64,000 bases of DNA from Trinickia soli (GTDB lineage Bacteria; Pseudomonadota; Gammaproteobacteria; Burkholderiales; Burkholderiaceae), in assembly GCF_002879855.1 (NCBI RefSeq), contig NZ_PNYB01000017.1, positions 1-64,000 of the forward strand, in the 5' to 3' direction. The translations under genes were made by a program, and so were the position numbers. Numbering within the stretch: the stretch's first letter is position 1; each line of letters opens with the position of its first letter. Positions 54,176-62,494 of the stretch are shown here, one piece after another. The notes beneath the pieces are model-generated. The model made no database searches and was not told the origin of the DNA. It saw nothing but the letters and a program-made list of their open reading frames with translations.

Positions 54176-54507
54176 GTTTAAAACAAACCCTCTAAACAAA
54201 GCGGTATATCGCGCCCCATTAATAATTATGGGTTTATGAAAGCAAACAGATTCAACGGTGCGACGGCGCAAGACGATAGCTGCCCGCGCTCGCGGGGACA
54301 GCGTCGAGCGAACGGATCGATTGAAGCGCGCAGAACTTCTCGTTATTTCACAAATTAATAATCCGAGATTTTCGGAAAAAGGTGAGTAGACTATAGTTCA
54401 TCGGATCTGCGCTAGCAACACGTGGCACAGCAAAAAAAACGATCGCAAGAATTACCTGACAACCGGAAACACGTAATTAATGCTGAAACGACGGCGCGCA
54501 CTTTGAC
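54176..54507. promoter_or_regulatory. Divergent T6SS intergenic region
   Basis: This 332-bp gap separates tssJ (minus) from the TPR lipoprotein gene (plus). It is visibly richer in A/T than its surroundings, with runs such as ATTAATAATTATG near 54220 and a poly-A tract at 54430-54437. It should hold both T6SS promoters. I could not identify convincing -35/-10 pairs or a sigma-54 site on either strand. The AT-richness fits silencing by an H-NS/MvaT-like protein, which is inference. Confidence 0.55.
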
Positions 54508-54918
54508 ATGAACATTTACTCTATAAGTAGAGCGATCGTACGACGCCTTTCGGCGACCGCCGCATTGATAGCGGTTGTCGTGACTGCTGCATGCATGAGC
54601 GTTTCTCCCAACCAACGCATTGCCGAAGACATGTTGCATAGCGCGCGCGACTCGTATACTGCGGGCAATTACACGCGCACGATTCAAATCCTGCATGACA
54701 GCAACGAAATCCAAACGTCAAGCCGGAAGACGCGTATTGAAGCGTACAAGCTGATGGCATTCAGCTATTGCGTCATCGGGCGGATCACGTTGTGTCGCGC
54801 CGAATTCGAGAAGGTGCTCCAACTGGATCCGCATTTCGAACTGTCGACCGCCGAAAAAGGACACCCGATCTGGGGCCCGGCGTTCGATGCAGCCCGCCGG
54901 CATCTTGCATCATCGTGA
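54508..54918 (+). CDS. Small TPR lipoprotein of the T6SS locus
   Basis: A 136-residue protein whose N-terminus (ATAALIAVVVTAACMS) is a lipoprotein signal with Cys at residue 29. The mature part has TPR-like helices (AEDMLHSARDSYTAGNYTRTIQILHDS; AYKLMAFSYCVIGRITLCRAEFEKVLQLDPHFEL). The last part, KGHPIWGPAFDAARRH, is a common ending of such TPR lipoproteins in T6SS loci. It heads the plus-strand unit with the FHA and phosphatase genes, so it may sense or scaffold at the outer membrane. No established symbol applies with certainty. Confidence 0.75.
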   Translation: MNIYSISRAIVRRLSATAALIAVVVTAACMSVSPNQRIAEDMLHSARDSYTAGNYTRTIQILHDSNEIQTSSRKTRIEAYKLMAFSYCVIGRITLCRAEFEKVLQLDPHFELSTAEKGHPIWGPAFDAARRHLASS

Positions 54919-54970
54919 CGCGCAGCACCGGGGAGCGCGCGGCATCACTTCGATATCTCTTGGACCGCCT

Positions 54971-56278
54971 ATGCAATTGACTGTCATCGAACATGCCGGC
55001 AAGCCCGTCAAATCGAGGACGTCGGTCGAGTTCCGCCCCCCCGGCGGCACCATCGGCCGCAATGCCGACAATCAACTGGTGCTCCCCGACGAGACGCGCC
55101 AGATTTCCCGGCTTCAAGCGCTACTGCAAATCGACGGCACGCATTGCGTGCTGAAGAACCTGAGCAGCGTCTCGATCGTTCAGGTCAACGATGTCCCGTT
55201 GGCCTGCGCGCAGGAGCAGCCCGTCCGAACCGGCGACGCGATTCGTATCGGGCCTTACGTCCTGCAAGTGGACGAACCCACGGCCATGTCCAGCGACGCC
55301 AAGCCTGCGGCTCAAGACACAGCTGCGCCATTGCCGGACCGGAAAGAGCGTGCGCAAAGCGGCAGCGTCCTCGAGATTCCGACGGACCCGTTGGCGCTGT
55401 TCGCCTTGATCGATGGCGCGCGCGGCGCCGGCTCCGAAAGGGGACGCGCCGCAAGCGCGCCTGCCCGCGCGTCGACAAGGACCGATCGCTCGCCGCAGCA
55501 GATACCGTCAGTCTCCGCGCACGGTCTACACCAGACGCACGACGAGCCCGTCGCAGACGAAACGGCGACGCTCGGCGGGGACGGTTCGCGATCGCGTGCG
55601 CGCGGCTCCGAGCAAGCCGAAACATCGAACGTCGCGAACGAACCAGACGGCAACGAACGACACTCGGCTGACGCACTGCTGGCAGCCTTCCTCAAGGGCG
55701 CGGGGCTCGACAAAGCCACCTGCGATTGGTCAACCGAGCAGTTGAAAACGGCTGGCCAATTGCTTTCGCTCTTTGCGAATGGCACCGTCGAACTGCTGTC
55801 CTCACGCAGCATTCTCAAGCGGGAAGTGAAGGCCGACATGACCGTCCTGCTCGATCGCGAAAACAATCCGCTGAAGTTGCTCCCCGACGGCAGCGCCGCC
55901 CTGCGGCAAATGTTCGGCCTGCCGTTCCCCGGTTTCATGACGCCGGCCAGTGCGGTTGAAGATGCCTTCCACGACTTGCACGCACATCACATCGCCATGG
56001 TGGCGGGTATGCGTGCCGCGCTAATGGATTTGCTCACGCGGTTTTCGCCGGCACAAATCGAGAGCCGCGCCGGCACGCAAAGCCGTCTTGAGCGCTTGCT
56101 GCCGTTGGCCCGCGCCGCCAGGCTTTGGAAGCGCTACACGGATCTGCATGGCGACACTGTGCTGGCGGTGGAAGACGACTTCAGCGCGGTGTTCGGCAGA
56201 GCGTTCCTGAGCGCCTACGACGAGGAAGTCAAAAGCTACCATGCGCGTCGGCAGCCGAGGCGCGCGCGCGAGACATGA
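54971..56278 (+). CDS. tagH: T6SS FHA-domain protein (Fha/TagH)
   Basis: A 435-residue protein. The FHA domain occupies residues about 20-95 (GGTIGRNADNQLVLPDETRQISRLQALLQ). A disordered, charged linker spans about 110-250. The C-terminal T6SS FHA domain follows (LLAAFLKGAGLDKATCDW; LLSSRSILKREVKADMTVLLDRENNPLK; VEDDFSAVFGRAFLSAYDEEV). FHA proteins bind phosphothreonine made by PpkA-like kinases and switch on assembly. The start at MQLTVIEHAGKP has no strong ribosome site and lies 52 bp after the lipoprotein gene. The phosphatase gene overlaps its stop by 4 bp. Confidence 0.88.
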   Translation: MQLTVIEHAGKPVKSRTSVEFRPPGGTIGRNADNQLVLPDETRQISRLQALLQIDGTHCVLKNLSSVSIVQVNDVPLACAQEQPVRTGDAIRIGPYVLQVDEPTAMSSDAKPAAQDTAAPLPDRKERAQSGSVLEIPTDPLALFALIDGARGAGSERGRAASAPARASTRTDRSPQQIPSVSAHGLHQTHDEPVADETATLGGDGSRSRARGSEQAETSNVANEPDGNERHSADALLAAFLKGAGLDKATCDWSTEQLKTAGQLLSLFANGTVELLSSRSILKREVKADMTVLLDRENNPLKLLPDGSAALRQMFGLPFPGFMTPASAVEDAFHDLHAHHIAMVAGMRAALMDLLTRFSPAQIESRAGTQSRLERLLPLARAARLWKRYTDLHGDTVLAVEDDFSAVFGRAFLSAYDEEVKSYHARRQPRRARET

Positions 56279-57033
56279 ATGTTTCATGCGCGCACTTCAC
56301 GGGCGCCGGCACGAGGGCAAACAATCAGGACTGCGTGGGATTTCAGGTGTCCGATGATCGCGCATGCTTCGTCGTCAGCGACGGCGTAGGCGGCGCGGCC
56401 GGTGGCGAGTTGGCGGCACGCTACGCCGTCGACGCGCTGCTCGCGTGCTGGCGCGCATCGCAGCGTCCCGTGGCCGAACTCGCCCCCGCCTGCGTCGGCG
56501 CAGCCAACGCAGCGATCCTGGCGCGGCAAGCGAACGACGACAGCCATCGTCAAATGAGCGCGACTGTCGTCGCGTTGTTTCTGGATCGGCGCGAGGCGAC
56601 CGCGCAATGGGTTCACGTTGGTGACAGTCGCCTCTATCGTTTTCGCCGGGGCGCTCTGGTCGACCGAACGCGCGATCACAGCGTGACGCAGCAGCTTGCC
56701 GACGCGGGTTTTCCGGCCAATGGCGTGAGCGCCCATTTTTTGCATATGGCGCTCGGCATGCAAGGCCCGCTCGCGGCCAGCGAGAGCGGCGTGCACTCGT
56801 TGCAGGACGGCGACGTTTTTCTGCTGTGCACGGACGGTTTTTGGCAGATCGTACCCGAAAGCACGATCGAACATCGGCTACGTATCGTGCAGTCGGTCGA
56901 CGACTGGGCGTGTTTGCTCGAACATGAAGCGTCCCGCCACCCCGGCAATCAACAAAGCGCCGACAACTACTCGGCGCTCGCCGTCTGGATCGGATGCCCG
57001 GAGAACGTCACGCTCGTGAGCGTGCGCCCCTAG
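56275..57033 (+). CDS. T6SS PP2C-type phosphatase (PppA-like)
   Basis: A 252-residue PP2C/Stp1-family Ser/Thr phosphatase. Motifs are RANNQDCVGFQ, VVSDGVGGAAGGELAAR (metal-binding Asp), QWVHVGDSRLYRFR, RDHSVTQQLADAG and LLCTDGFWQIV, all with key acidic residues present. It should reverse phosphorylation by the PEGA kinase and reset the FHA switch. The start overlaps the FHA gene stop (ATGA). Confidence 0.92.
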   Translation: MNVSCAHFTGAGTRANNQDCVGFQVSDDRACFVVSDGVGGAAGGELAARYAVDALLACWRASQRPVAELAPACVGAANAAILARQANDDSHRQMSATVVALFLDRREATAQWVHVGDSRLYRFRRGALVDRTRDHSVTQQLADAGFPANGVSAHFLHMALGMQGPLAASESGVHSLQDGDVFLLCTDGFWQIVPESTIEHRLRIVQSVDDWACLLEHEASRHPGNQQSADNYSALAVWIGCPENVTLVSVRP

Positions 57034-57037
57034 CGCC

Positions 57038-57068
57038 GCCTGTCGATCGATGCACTCGCTCGACAGGC
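57038..57068. terminator. Hairpin between the phosphatase and aminotransferase genes
   Basis: GCCTGTCGA (57038-57046) pairs perfectly with TCGACAGGC (57060-57068), a nine-base-pair stem with a 13-base loop in the 41-bp gap between converging genes. There is no U-run, but the symmetric position fits a bidirectional terminator. Confidence 0.5.
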
Positions 57069-57074
57069 TCGCCC

Positions 57075-58268
57075 TCAAGCGAGAACGTGTGCGATCGCCT
57101 CCGCCACCGGCGCAACGTTGCGCTCGTTCAACCCCGCCACGCACATGCGGCCCGAACGCAGAATGTAGACGCCATATTGCTCGCGCAGACGATCGACCTG
57201 CTCCGCGTCGAGCCCAGTGTAGGTGAACATGCCGCGTTGCTTGATGTAGCGCGACAAGGCTTCGCCCGAGAGATGCGCGCTCAAGCGGTCGTGGATCGCT
57301 ACACGCATGTCGGCAATTCTGCGGCACATCGCGGCCAACTCATCGCGCCACATCTGATTCAACGCCGGCGTCGTCAATACCTTCGTCACAATTTTCGCGC
57401 CGTGGGTGGGCGGATTGCTGTAGTTGGAGCGAACGGCGCTCGTCATCTGGCCCAATACGCGATCGGCTTCTTCCGCGCTCTGGCAGAGCACGCTGAGTCC
57501 GCCACACCGTTCGCCATAGAGCGAGAAATTCTTCGAGAACGAGTTGGCTACCAGCATGGGCACGCCGCGGCGCGTGAGTTCGCGCACGGCGAAAGCATCG
57601 TCATCGAGGTTGCTGCCGAAGCCCTGATAGGCGATATCGACGAACGGCAGCAGTTCGCGCTTTTGCAGCACGTCGATCAACTGTTCCCATTGCGCGTTGC
57701 TCAGATCGACGCCGGTCGGGTTGTGACAGCAGGCGTGCAACACGACAATGCTCCGCGGCGCCAACGCATCGATTGCCGCCAACATGGCGTCGAACCTGAG
57801 GCCGCCCGTTGCATCGTCGTAGTACGGATACGTGTTGACCGTGAAGCCGGCGCGCTCGAAGATGAAGCGGTGGTTTTCCCAGGTCGGGTCGCTGACCCAT
57901 ACCTGCGCCTGTGGGAAATAGCGCTTCAGGAAATCGGCGCCGACCTTCAACGCGCCCGAACCCCCGAGCGTTTGCACCGTTGCAATGCGCTTTTCAGCGC
58001 GAGCGGCGCATTGTTCGCCGAATACGAGCGCCTGCACAACGTCGCGATAAGGCGCGAAGCCCGACATCGGCAGATATGGCTTGGGCCCGAGGTCGTTCAG
58101 CATCGACGCTTCGGCTTCGCGTACAGCCTTCATGACCGGCAGCCGCCCGTCATCGTCGAAATAGATGCCGATACTGAGGTTGATCTTGTCCTGTCGCGGG
58201 TCTTTCTGGAAATTCTCGTTCAGCGTCAGGATAGGGTCGCCGGGGTACGCGTCAACGTGTTCGAACAT
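57075..58268 (-). CDS. tyrB: Aromatic-amino-acid aminotransferase (class I)
   Basis: A 397-residue PLP aminotransferase of the AspC/TyrB group. Motifs are MFEHVDAYPGDPILTLNENFQKD at the N-terminus, QTLGGSGALKVGADFL, HACCHNPTGVDLS, and the PLP Lys in NSFSKNFSLYGERCGGL. The end RSGRMCVAGLNERNV is typical. The start at 58268 fits the family; an 86-codon upstream extension is not supported. It transaminates aromatic and dicarboxylic amino acids. It marks the return to housekeeping genes after the T6SS locus. Confidence 0.93.
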   Translation of the reverse strand: MFEHVDAYPGDPILTLNENFQKDPRQDKINLSIGIYFDDDGRLPVMKAVREAEASMLNDLGPKPYLPMSGFAPYRDVVQALVFGEQCAARAEKRIATVQTLGGSGALKVGADFLKRYFPQAQVWVSDPTWENHRFIFERAGFTVNTYPYYDDATGGLRFDAMLAAIDALAPRSIVVLHACCHNPTGVDLSNAQWEQLIDVLQKRELLPFVDIAYQGFGSNLDDDAFAVRELTRRGVPMLVANSFSKNFSLYGERCGGLSVLCQSAEEADRVLGQMTSAVRSNYSNPPTHGAKIVTKVLTTPALNQMWRDELAAMCRRIADMRVAIHDRLSAHLSGEALSRYIKQRGMFTYTGLDAEQVDRLREQYGVYILRSGRMCVAGLNERNVAPVAEAIAHVLA

Positions 58269-58599
58269 GATCAATGTCGCTTGATAGGAAGAAGACCGAT
58301 AGTAACGCCAGGAGGACAGGACGCAGTTGGAGCTGGGGCTGCCGTCTGCGCGCGAGGGCGAGCACAGTGTACGTTCGAACGCGGGAAATAAAATTTCGCA
58401 ATCGGTGCGGGGAAACACCGATTTCGAGGCAGAAATTGCGCGACGCGGCCTATTGGCATGCGCAAGTGCGCGTCTCATGGGAGGCGCTACGGCAAACCGA
58501 CGTGGTCCGGATCTGAGCCAGATCAAGGCACAGCAATCCTAAAGTGGCAACATGCCGTGAAGACGAACACGATCCCTACGCGCTAAAAGGAAGGCCGTC
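58269..58599. other. Non-coding gap between tyrB and the small gene
   Basis: A 331-bp gap between divergent genes. No open frame here has a convincing start or composition. It contains the tyrB promoter side and, near its right end, an FNR-like half-palindrome (58513-58526) placed for the plus-strand small gene. An AT-rich patch lies at 58380-58440. Confidence 0.6.
58513..58526 (+). promoter_or_regulatory. FNR-box-like site before the small gene
   Basis: CTGAG-CCAG-ATCAA matches the FNR/ANR consensus TTGAT-N4-ATCAA fully in the right half and at three of five positions in the left. It lies about 74 bp before the start of the 79-residue protein gene, and the FNR regulator gene is the next gene along. 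Binding is inferred. Confidence 0.45.
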
Positions 58600-58839
58600 A
58601 TGCACGCAGATCCGAACCTTCAACACGACCTCATGCAAATCAGGGCAGCGATCTCATTGCTCGAACAAACGCGGGCGTATCTGTCGCTGCCCATGCCCAA
58701 CAGCGACCCTGCCTATTGGAAGGCCCGGCTCAAAACCGCCCTAGACACGAGATCGCATGACGCACTGGCAGACCAGCTGGCCGCGGAATTGTGCCGACGG
58801 ATCGACCGCATGGAGCACGCCGCGTCGATCAAGCATTAA
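58600..58839 (+). CDS. Small hypothetical protein
   Basis: A 79-residue soluble, mainly helical protein with no signal peptide and no Cys apart from one in LAAELCRRIDRMEH. AAGGAAGG precedes its ATG at suitable spacing, and its composition is coding-like. It converges with the FNR gene 24 bp away. I do not recognise the family. The upstream FNR-like site suggests induction at low oxygen. Confidence 0.6.
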   Translation: MHADPNLQHDLMQIRAAISLLEQTRAYLSLPMPNSDPAYWKARLKTALDTRSHDALADQLAAELCRRIDRMEHAASIKH

Positions 58840-58863
58840 GCGCGCCGCGAAACGGCCCACATC

Positions 58864-59628
58864 TCAAAGCAGGATAAGGCTCGGCAAGTCGAGGATATGG
58901 ATTTCGCTCGTATGCACGTCGAGGATCCCTCGTCGATGCATACTCTGCAGCACGCGGCTGACGGTTTCCGTTTTGAGGCCCAGGTAGCAGCCGATTTCGC
59001 TACGCGTCATCTTCAGCACGAATTCGACAGCCGAATATCCACGCCCGCGCCATCGGTCCGACAGATCAAGCAGAAACGCGGCGACACGCTGTTCCGCCGT
59101 CATCGATCCGAGCATCACCAGCGCCCCGCCACCGCGCACAATGGCGGCGCTCAACATCCGATGCCAATGCCGGCCCATGCTCCGGACTCGCTCGCTTAGC
59201 GATTCAAGCACGCTGGAAGGGACGACGCAGACCGCGCTGTCTTCGAGGGCAATGGCGTCGGATGAATGAGCCCCGCCGTGCATGGCAGACAGCGCCATGG
59301 CGTCGCCGGGAAAATAGAACCCCGTGATCTGTTCGCGCCCGTCGGCGAGCACCATCGACTTTTTGAACGAGCCGCTGCGAACCACATAGAGGCTGGTGAA
59401 GCGGTCGCCCGCACGAAATAGCGTTTCGCCTTTTTTCACGCGATGATGCGCGAGTTCCAGCGCGGCGAGATGCTCGCGCTTGGCGGGACGTTCCGATTGC
59501 ATGGCACAAGCGCGCCGGATCGCGCAATCGCGACAGGATTGACTCGGCTTGGCAGCCGGCTTGGTTTCTATGGCAGTGGCCGGGGTCGAGACCGTCGGCT
59601 CTGCGAAAAGCGTCTCTGCGCAGGACAT
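58864..59628 (-). CDS. fnr: FNR-type oxygen-responsive regulator
   Basis: A 254-residue Crp/Fnr-family regulator. Cys32, Cys35 and Cys41 form C-x2-C-x5-C, and Cys134 in DSAVCVVP lies 93 residues after the third, as in E. coli FNR. The [4Fe-4S] sensor set is therefore complete. The cyclic-nucleotide-like beta roll spans about 65-145. The HTH MTRSEIGCYLGLKTETVSRVL contains the ETVSR recognition residues, which bind TTGAT-type half-sites. It would activate microaerobic genes. Confidence 0.92.
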   Translation of the reverse strand: MSCAETLFAEPTVSTPATAIETKPAAKPSQSCRDCAIRRACAMQSERPAKREHLAALELAHHRVKKGETLFRAGDRFTSLYVVRSGSFKKSMVLADGREQITGFYFPGDAMALSAMHGGAHSSDAIALEDSAVCVVPSSVLESLSERVRSMGRHWHRMLSAAIVRGGGALVMLGSMTAEQRVAAFLLDLSDRWRGRGYSAVEFVLKMTRSEIGCYLGLKTETVSRVLQSMHRRGILDVHTSEIHILDLPSLILL

Positions 59629-59821
59629 GATTGCCTCCTTTGTCGCAAGGACAACTTTCCGTTCAGCGCCAACCGCTCAACAGCCCCCGCGTCTTTCTGT
59701 GATGCCATCATGAATGGGCGCCGCAAGGTGCGCTATCGGCGTCAGACGATCCTCTTGTAGGAATCGGGAGCCTGCCATCGGAGAATTCCGACGAAAGACA
59801 CCGCAGCGGCGCCGCAATCGC

Positions 59822-61168
59822 TCAAAGCGCAGGGCCGGGAGCAGATCGAATCAAGGCGATCGTCGCCACCAGCCCCCCACCCTCCCGATTGGCAAGCTCA
59901 AGGCTGCCGCCGATCGCCCGCGTCAACTGCGCAGCGATAGCGAGCCCCAGACCCGCGCCGCCCGTGTCGCGGTTGCGCGAACTTTCCAATCGATAAAACG
60001 GCTGCAGAACCTGCTCGAGTTGATCCTCGGGGATGCCGGGGCCGCGATCGCGCACAGCCACACTGAGCTCGCCCTGCTCGTTACGCCACGCGCCGACCTC
60101 GGCGCCGCCGCCATACTTGATCGCGTTGTCGATCAGATTGCCGAGCACCCGCCGAAGCGCCTGCCTGCGAACCATTGCCGCCCCGCTGACAGATTCAGCC
60201 AACGTCACAGGCTTGCCCATATCCTGGTAGTCGAAGACAAGGCTTTCCAAAAACGCGCCGATATCCATGCGCACGGGGGCTTCCGATCCGCCATGCGCGC
60301 TGCGCGCATAAGCGACGCCTTCACGCACCAAGTGCTCCATCTCATGTAAATCACCGAGTAGCTTCTCCCTATCTTCGCTTTCCTCCAACGCTTCGGCACG
60401 CAAGCGCATGCGTGTGATCGGCGTCTGCAGATCGTGCGAAATCGATGCAAGGATATGCAGGCGTTCTTTCACGTGGCGGCCGATACGCTCTTGCATCGTA
60501 TTGAACGCCGTCGCGGCTTGCTTCACTTCCACGGGGCCTTCTTCGCTCATGCGGGGGCCATCGGCCGTCGGCGTCATCGCTTCCGCCGCCCGTGCGAGTT
60601 GCGTCAACGGGCGCGTCGTCAAACGCACCGCCAACCACGTGCAGAACAGGAGCAGCAGCAGTTGCGAGAGCAGCACGATCGGCAACCATCGCGCGATCGG
60701 CGGCACACCGCGCGGCAAGACCTCCAGCGTAAGCGGCGCGCCGTCATGCAACGTGAAATGCACTTGATAGCGCTCCGGATGCATTGAAATCGTGTCGCCC
60801 TGCACGCGATAGCCGGGACCTACCTCTCTTTGAATCCGGTGCACCACTTCGCGCGAGCGCTGCGTGACGAGCGGCGTGCCCGGCTGACCGGGGCCCAGCA
60901 GAAACCGGTAATTGTCGCGTTGCAAACGGCCGATCCAATCGGCCCGCTCTGCAGCCGGCAAGCGATCGAGTACTGCAACCGACGTGCCCACTTCATGCTC
61001 CACCGAATCGAGCATCACCGTGGTGGCGCTTTCCTCGCGCTCGTAAAACATCAGCGCGAACGACAGCCCCTGCGCCAGCATCAAGCCCGCAAAAATAATG
61101 ACGTACACGCGCGAGGCCATGCTGCGCGGCAGCCAGCGCTTGAAACCCACCGGGGCTATCGCGTTCAC
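59822..61168 (-). CDS. EnvZ-type sensor histidine kinase
   Basis: A 448-residue membrane kinase. First membrane helix about residues 20-42 (VYVIIFAGLMLAQGLSFALMF), then a periplasmic sensor of about 120 residues without recognisable domain, then a second helix (WLPIVLLSQLLLLLFCTWLAV) and HAMP. The HisKA box is ASISHDLQTPITRMRLR; the catalytic domain has N box NLIDNAIKYGGG, G1 DRGPGIPEDQLEQVLQPF and G2 GGAGLGLAIA. All catalytic residues are present. Its ATG overlaps the response-regulator stop. Confidence 0.92.
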   Translation of the reverse strand: MNAIAPVGFKRWLPRSMASRVYVIIFAGLMLAQGLSFALMFYEREESATTVMLDSVEHEVGTSVAVLDRLPAAERADWIGRLQRDNYRFLLGPGQPGTPLVTQRSREVVHRIQREVGPGYRVQGDTISMHPERYQVHFTLHDGAPLTLEVLPRGVPPIARWLPIVLLSQLLLLLFCTWLAVRLTTRPLTQLARAAEAMTPTADGPRMSEEGPVEVKQAATAFNTMQERIGRHVKERLHILASISHDLQTPITRMRLRAEALEESEDREKLLGDLHEMEHLVREGVAYARSAHGGSEAPVRMDIGAFLESLVFDYQDMGKPVTLAESVSGAAMVRRQALRRVLGNLIDNAIKYGGGAEVGAWRNEQGELSVAVRDRGPGIPEDQLEQVLQPFYRLESSRNRDTGGAGLGLAIAAQLTRAIGGSLELANREGGGLVATIALIRSAPGPAL

Positions 61169-61905
61169 GCCCCTTCCCCATGCACGGTAACCGGCATGCT
61201 GAAGACATAGCCCTCGCTGCGCACGGTTTTGATATACGACTGCTCCCTGGCATCGTCTTCAAGGCGGCTACGAAGGCGACTGACCAGCAAATCGATGGAA
61301 CGATCGAAATGCTCAGCGTCCCTGCCCTGCGTCAGATTGAGCAACTGGTCGCGCGACAACACCCGCTGAGGATGATCCAAAAACACGCGCAACAAGCGAA
61401 ACTCCGCACCGCTTAGCGCAACGATCGTATTTTGCTCGTCGATCAGATGACGGGCAGTGGTGTCGAGCCGCCAACGTCCGAACGAAAGCGTGTCGGTCGT
61501 TTCGGTAATGCGCAAATTCGGCGGCAGCATGCGTGCCCGGCGTATCACCGCTTTGATACGCGCCAGCAATTCGCGCGGAGAAAACGGCTTCACCACGTAA
61601 TCGTCGGCGCCCATTTCGAGGCCGACGATGCGATCGGTTTCGTCGTCGCGCGCCGTGAGCAGCAAGATCGGTGTGGCTTTGTGCTTGCCGCTGCGCAAGG
61701 TGCGACATAGCACGAGACCGTCGTCGCCCGGCATCATGATGTCGAGCACGATCAAGTCGAAGGCCGAGGTATCGAGCTGCGCGAACATCTCGCGGCCATT
61801 CACGGCAGCGCTCGCGCGCAGCCCGTTCTTGCGCAGGTATTCGACGACGCCGGTTCGAATTTCACGGTCGTCGTCAACGACGAGAATATGGTCGATATGT
61901 TCCAT
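61165..61905 (-). CDS. OmpR-family response regulator
   Basis: A 246-residue regulator. The receiver domain has acidic pocket VVDDDREI, phospho-acceptor Asp in FDLIVLDIMMPGDDG and Lys in DDYVVKPFSPRELL. The C-terminal winged helix (LSGAEFRLLRVFLDHPQRVLSRDQLLNL; SIDLLVSRLRSRLEDD) is OmpR/PhoB type, which usually binds tandem direct repeats. It lies 7 bp after the redoxin gene. GTATC repeats in the divergent gap upstream of that gene are the obvious candidate sites. Confidence 0.93.
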   Translation of the reverse strand: MEHIDHILVVDDDREIRTGVVEYLRKNGLRASAAVNGREMFAQLDTSAFDLIVLDIMMPGDDGLVLCRTLRSGKHKATPILLLTARDDETDRIVGLEMGADDYVVKPFSPRELLARIKAVIRRARMLPPNLRITETTDTLSFGRWRLDTTARHLIDEQNTIVALSGAEFRLLRVFLDHPQRVLSRDQLLNLTQGRDAEHFDRSIDLLVSRLRSRLEDDAREQSYIKTVRSEGYVFSMPVTVHGEGA

Positions 61906-61912
61906 CGCGTTC

Positions 61913-62494
61913 TTACATCGTTGTGATCCGTAGTGTCATCCGAATCGCGCCGTATGCTTTGCCGAGCAACTCGACAATGCGTCGTTCGGTCTGCTCGTAG
62001 TCGCCCTCGCCATAGTGGCGATACACCACGCGGCCATTCCGGTCGATCAGATAAACCGCTGGCCAATAGCGATTGCCGTAGGCGTTCCAGATACGGGACT
62101 CATTATCCACCGCAACGGGCCACATGATCCCATAGCGGCGCAGCGCGTCCTGCAATGCCGCCGCGTCGCGCTCTTCCGCGTATTCCGGCGTATGCACGCC
62201 GATCACCTGAAGGCCGCGCTTCGAATACGTGTCATAGAGCGCTTTGGTATGCGGCAGCACATGAATGCAATTGATGCATTCGCGCGTCCAGAACTCGACA
62301 AGCACCACCTTGCCGCGCAGCGCATCGAGCGTAAGCGGTGCCGAGTTGTACCAGCCATCGGCCCCGGCGAAGTCGGGCGCAATCGTGTCGGTCGATGTTT
62401 GCTGCGCGGGTGCAGCGGACCAAGGGCCGGTCCATAGCGCCAGCGACGCTGCGCACGATATGGCCAGTCCGGCCGCAAGACGCGGATAAGTCAT
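61913..62494 (-). CDS. Periplasmic thioredoxin-like redoxin (TlpA/DipZ C-terminal type)
   Basis: A 193-residue secreted redoxin. The start MTYPRLAAGLAISCAASLALW at 62494 has GAGGCA upstream, better than the ATG 12 bp earlier. It gives a signal peptide. The thioredoxin fold contains VVLVEFWTRECINCIHVLPH (redox pair CINC), GLQVIGVHTPEYAEE and the cis-Pro region RYWPAVYLIDRNGRV, the pattern of the periplasmic domain of DipZ. Being first in the operon with the two-component genes, it suggests control of envelope thiol redox state. Confidence 0.88.
   Translation of the reverse strand: MTYPRLAAGLAISCAASLALWTGPWSAAPAQQTSTDTIAPDFAGADGWYNSAPLTLDALRGKVVLVEFWTRECINCIHVLPHTKALYDTYSKRGLQVIGVHTPEYAEERDAAALQDALRRYGIMWPVAVDNESRIWNAYGNRYWPAVYLIDRNGRVVYRHYGEGDYEQTERRIVELLGKAYGAIRMTLRITTM

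Noticed and set aside
54410-54460. TGGCAC near 54422 as a sigma-54 promoter for the T6SS genes
   Set aside because: The -12 TTGC element is missing at the required spacing on either strand.
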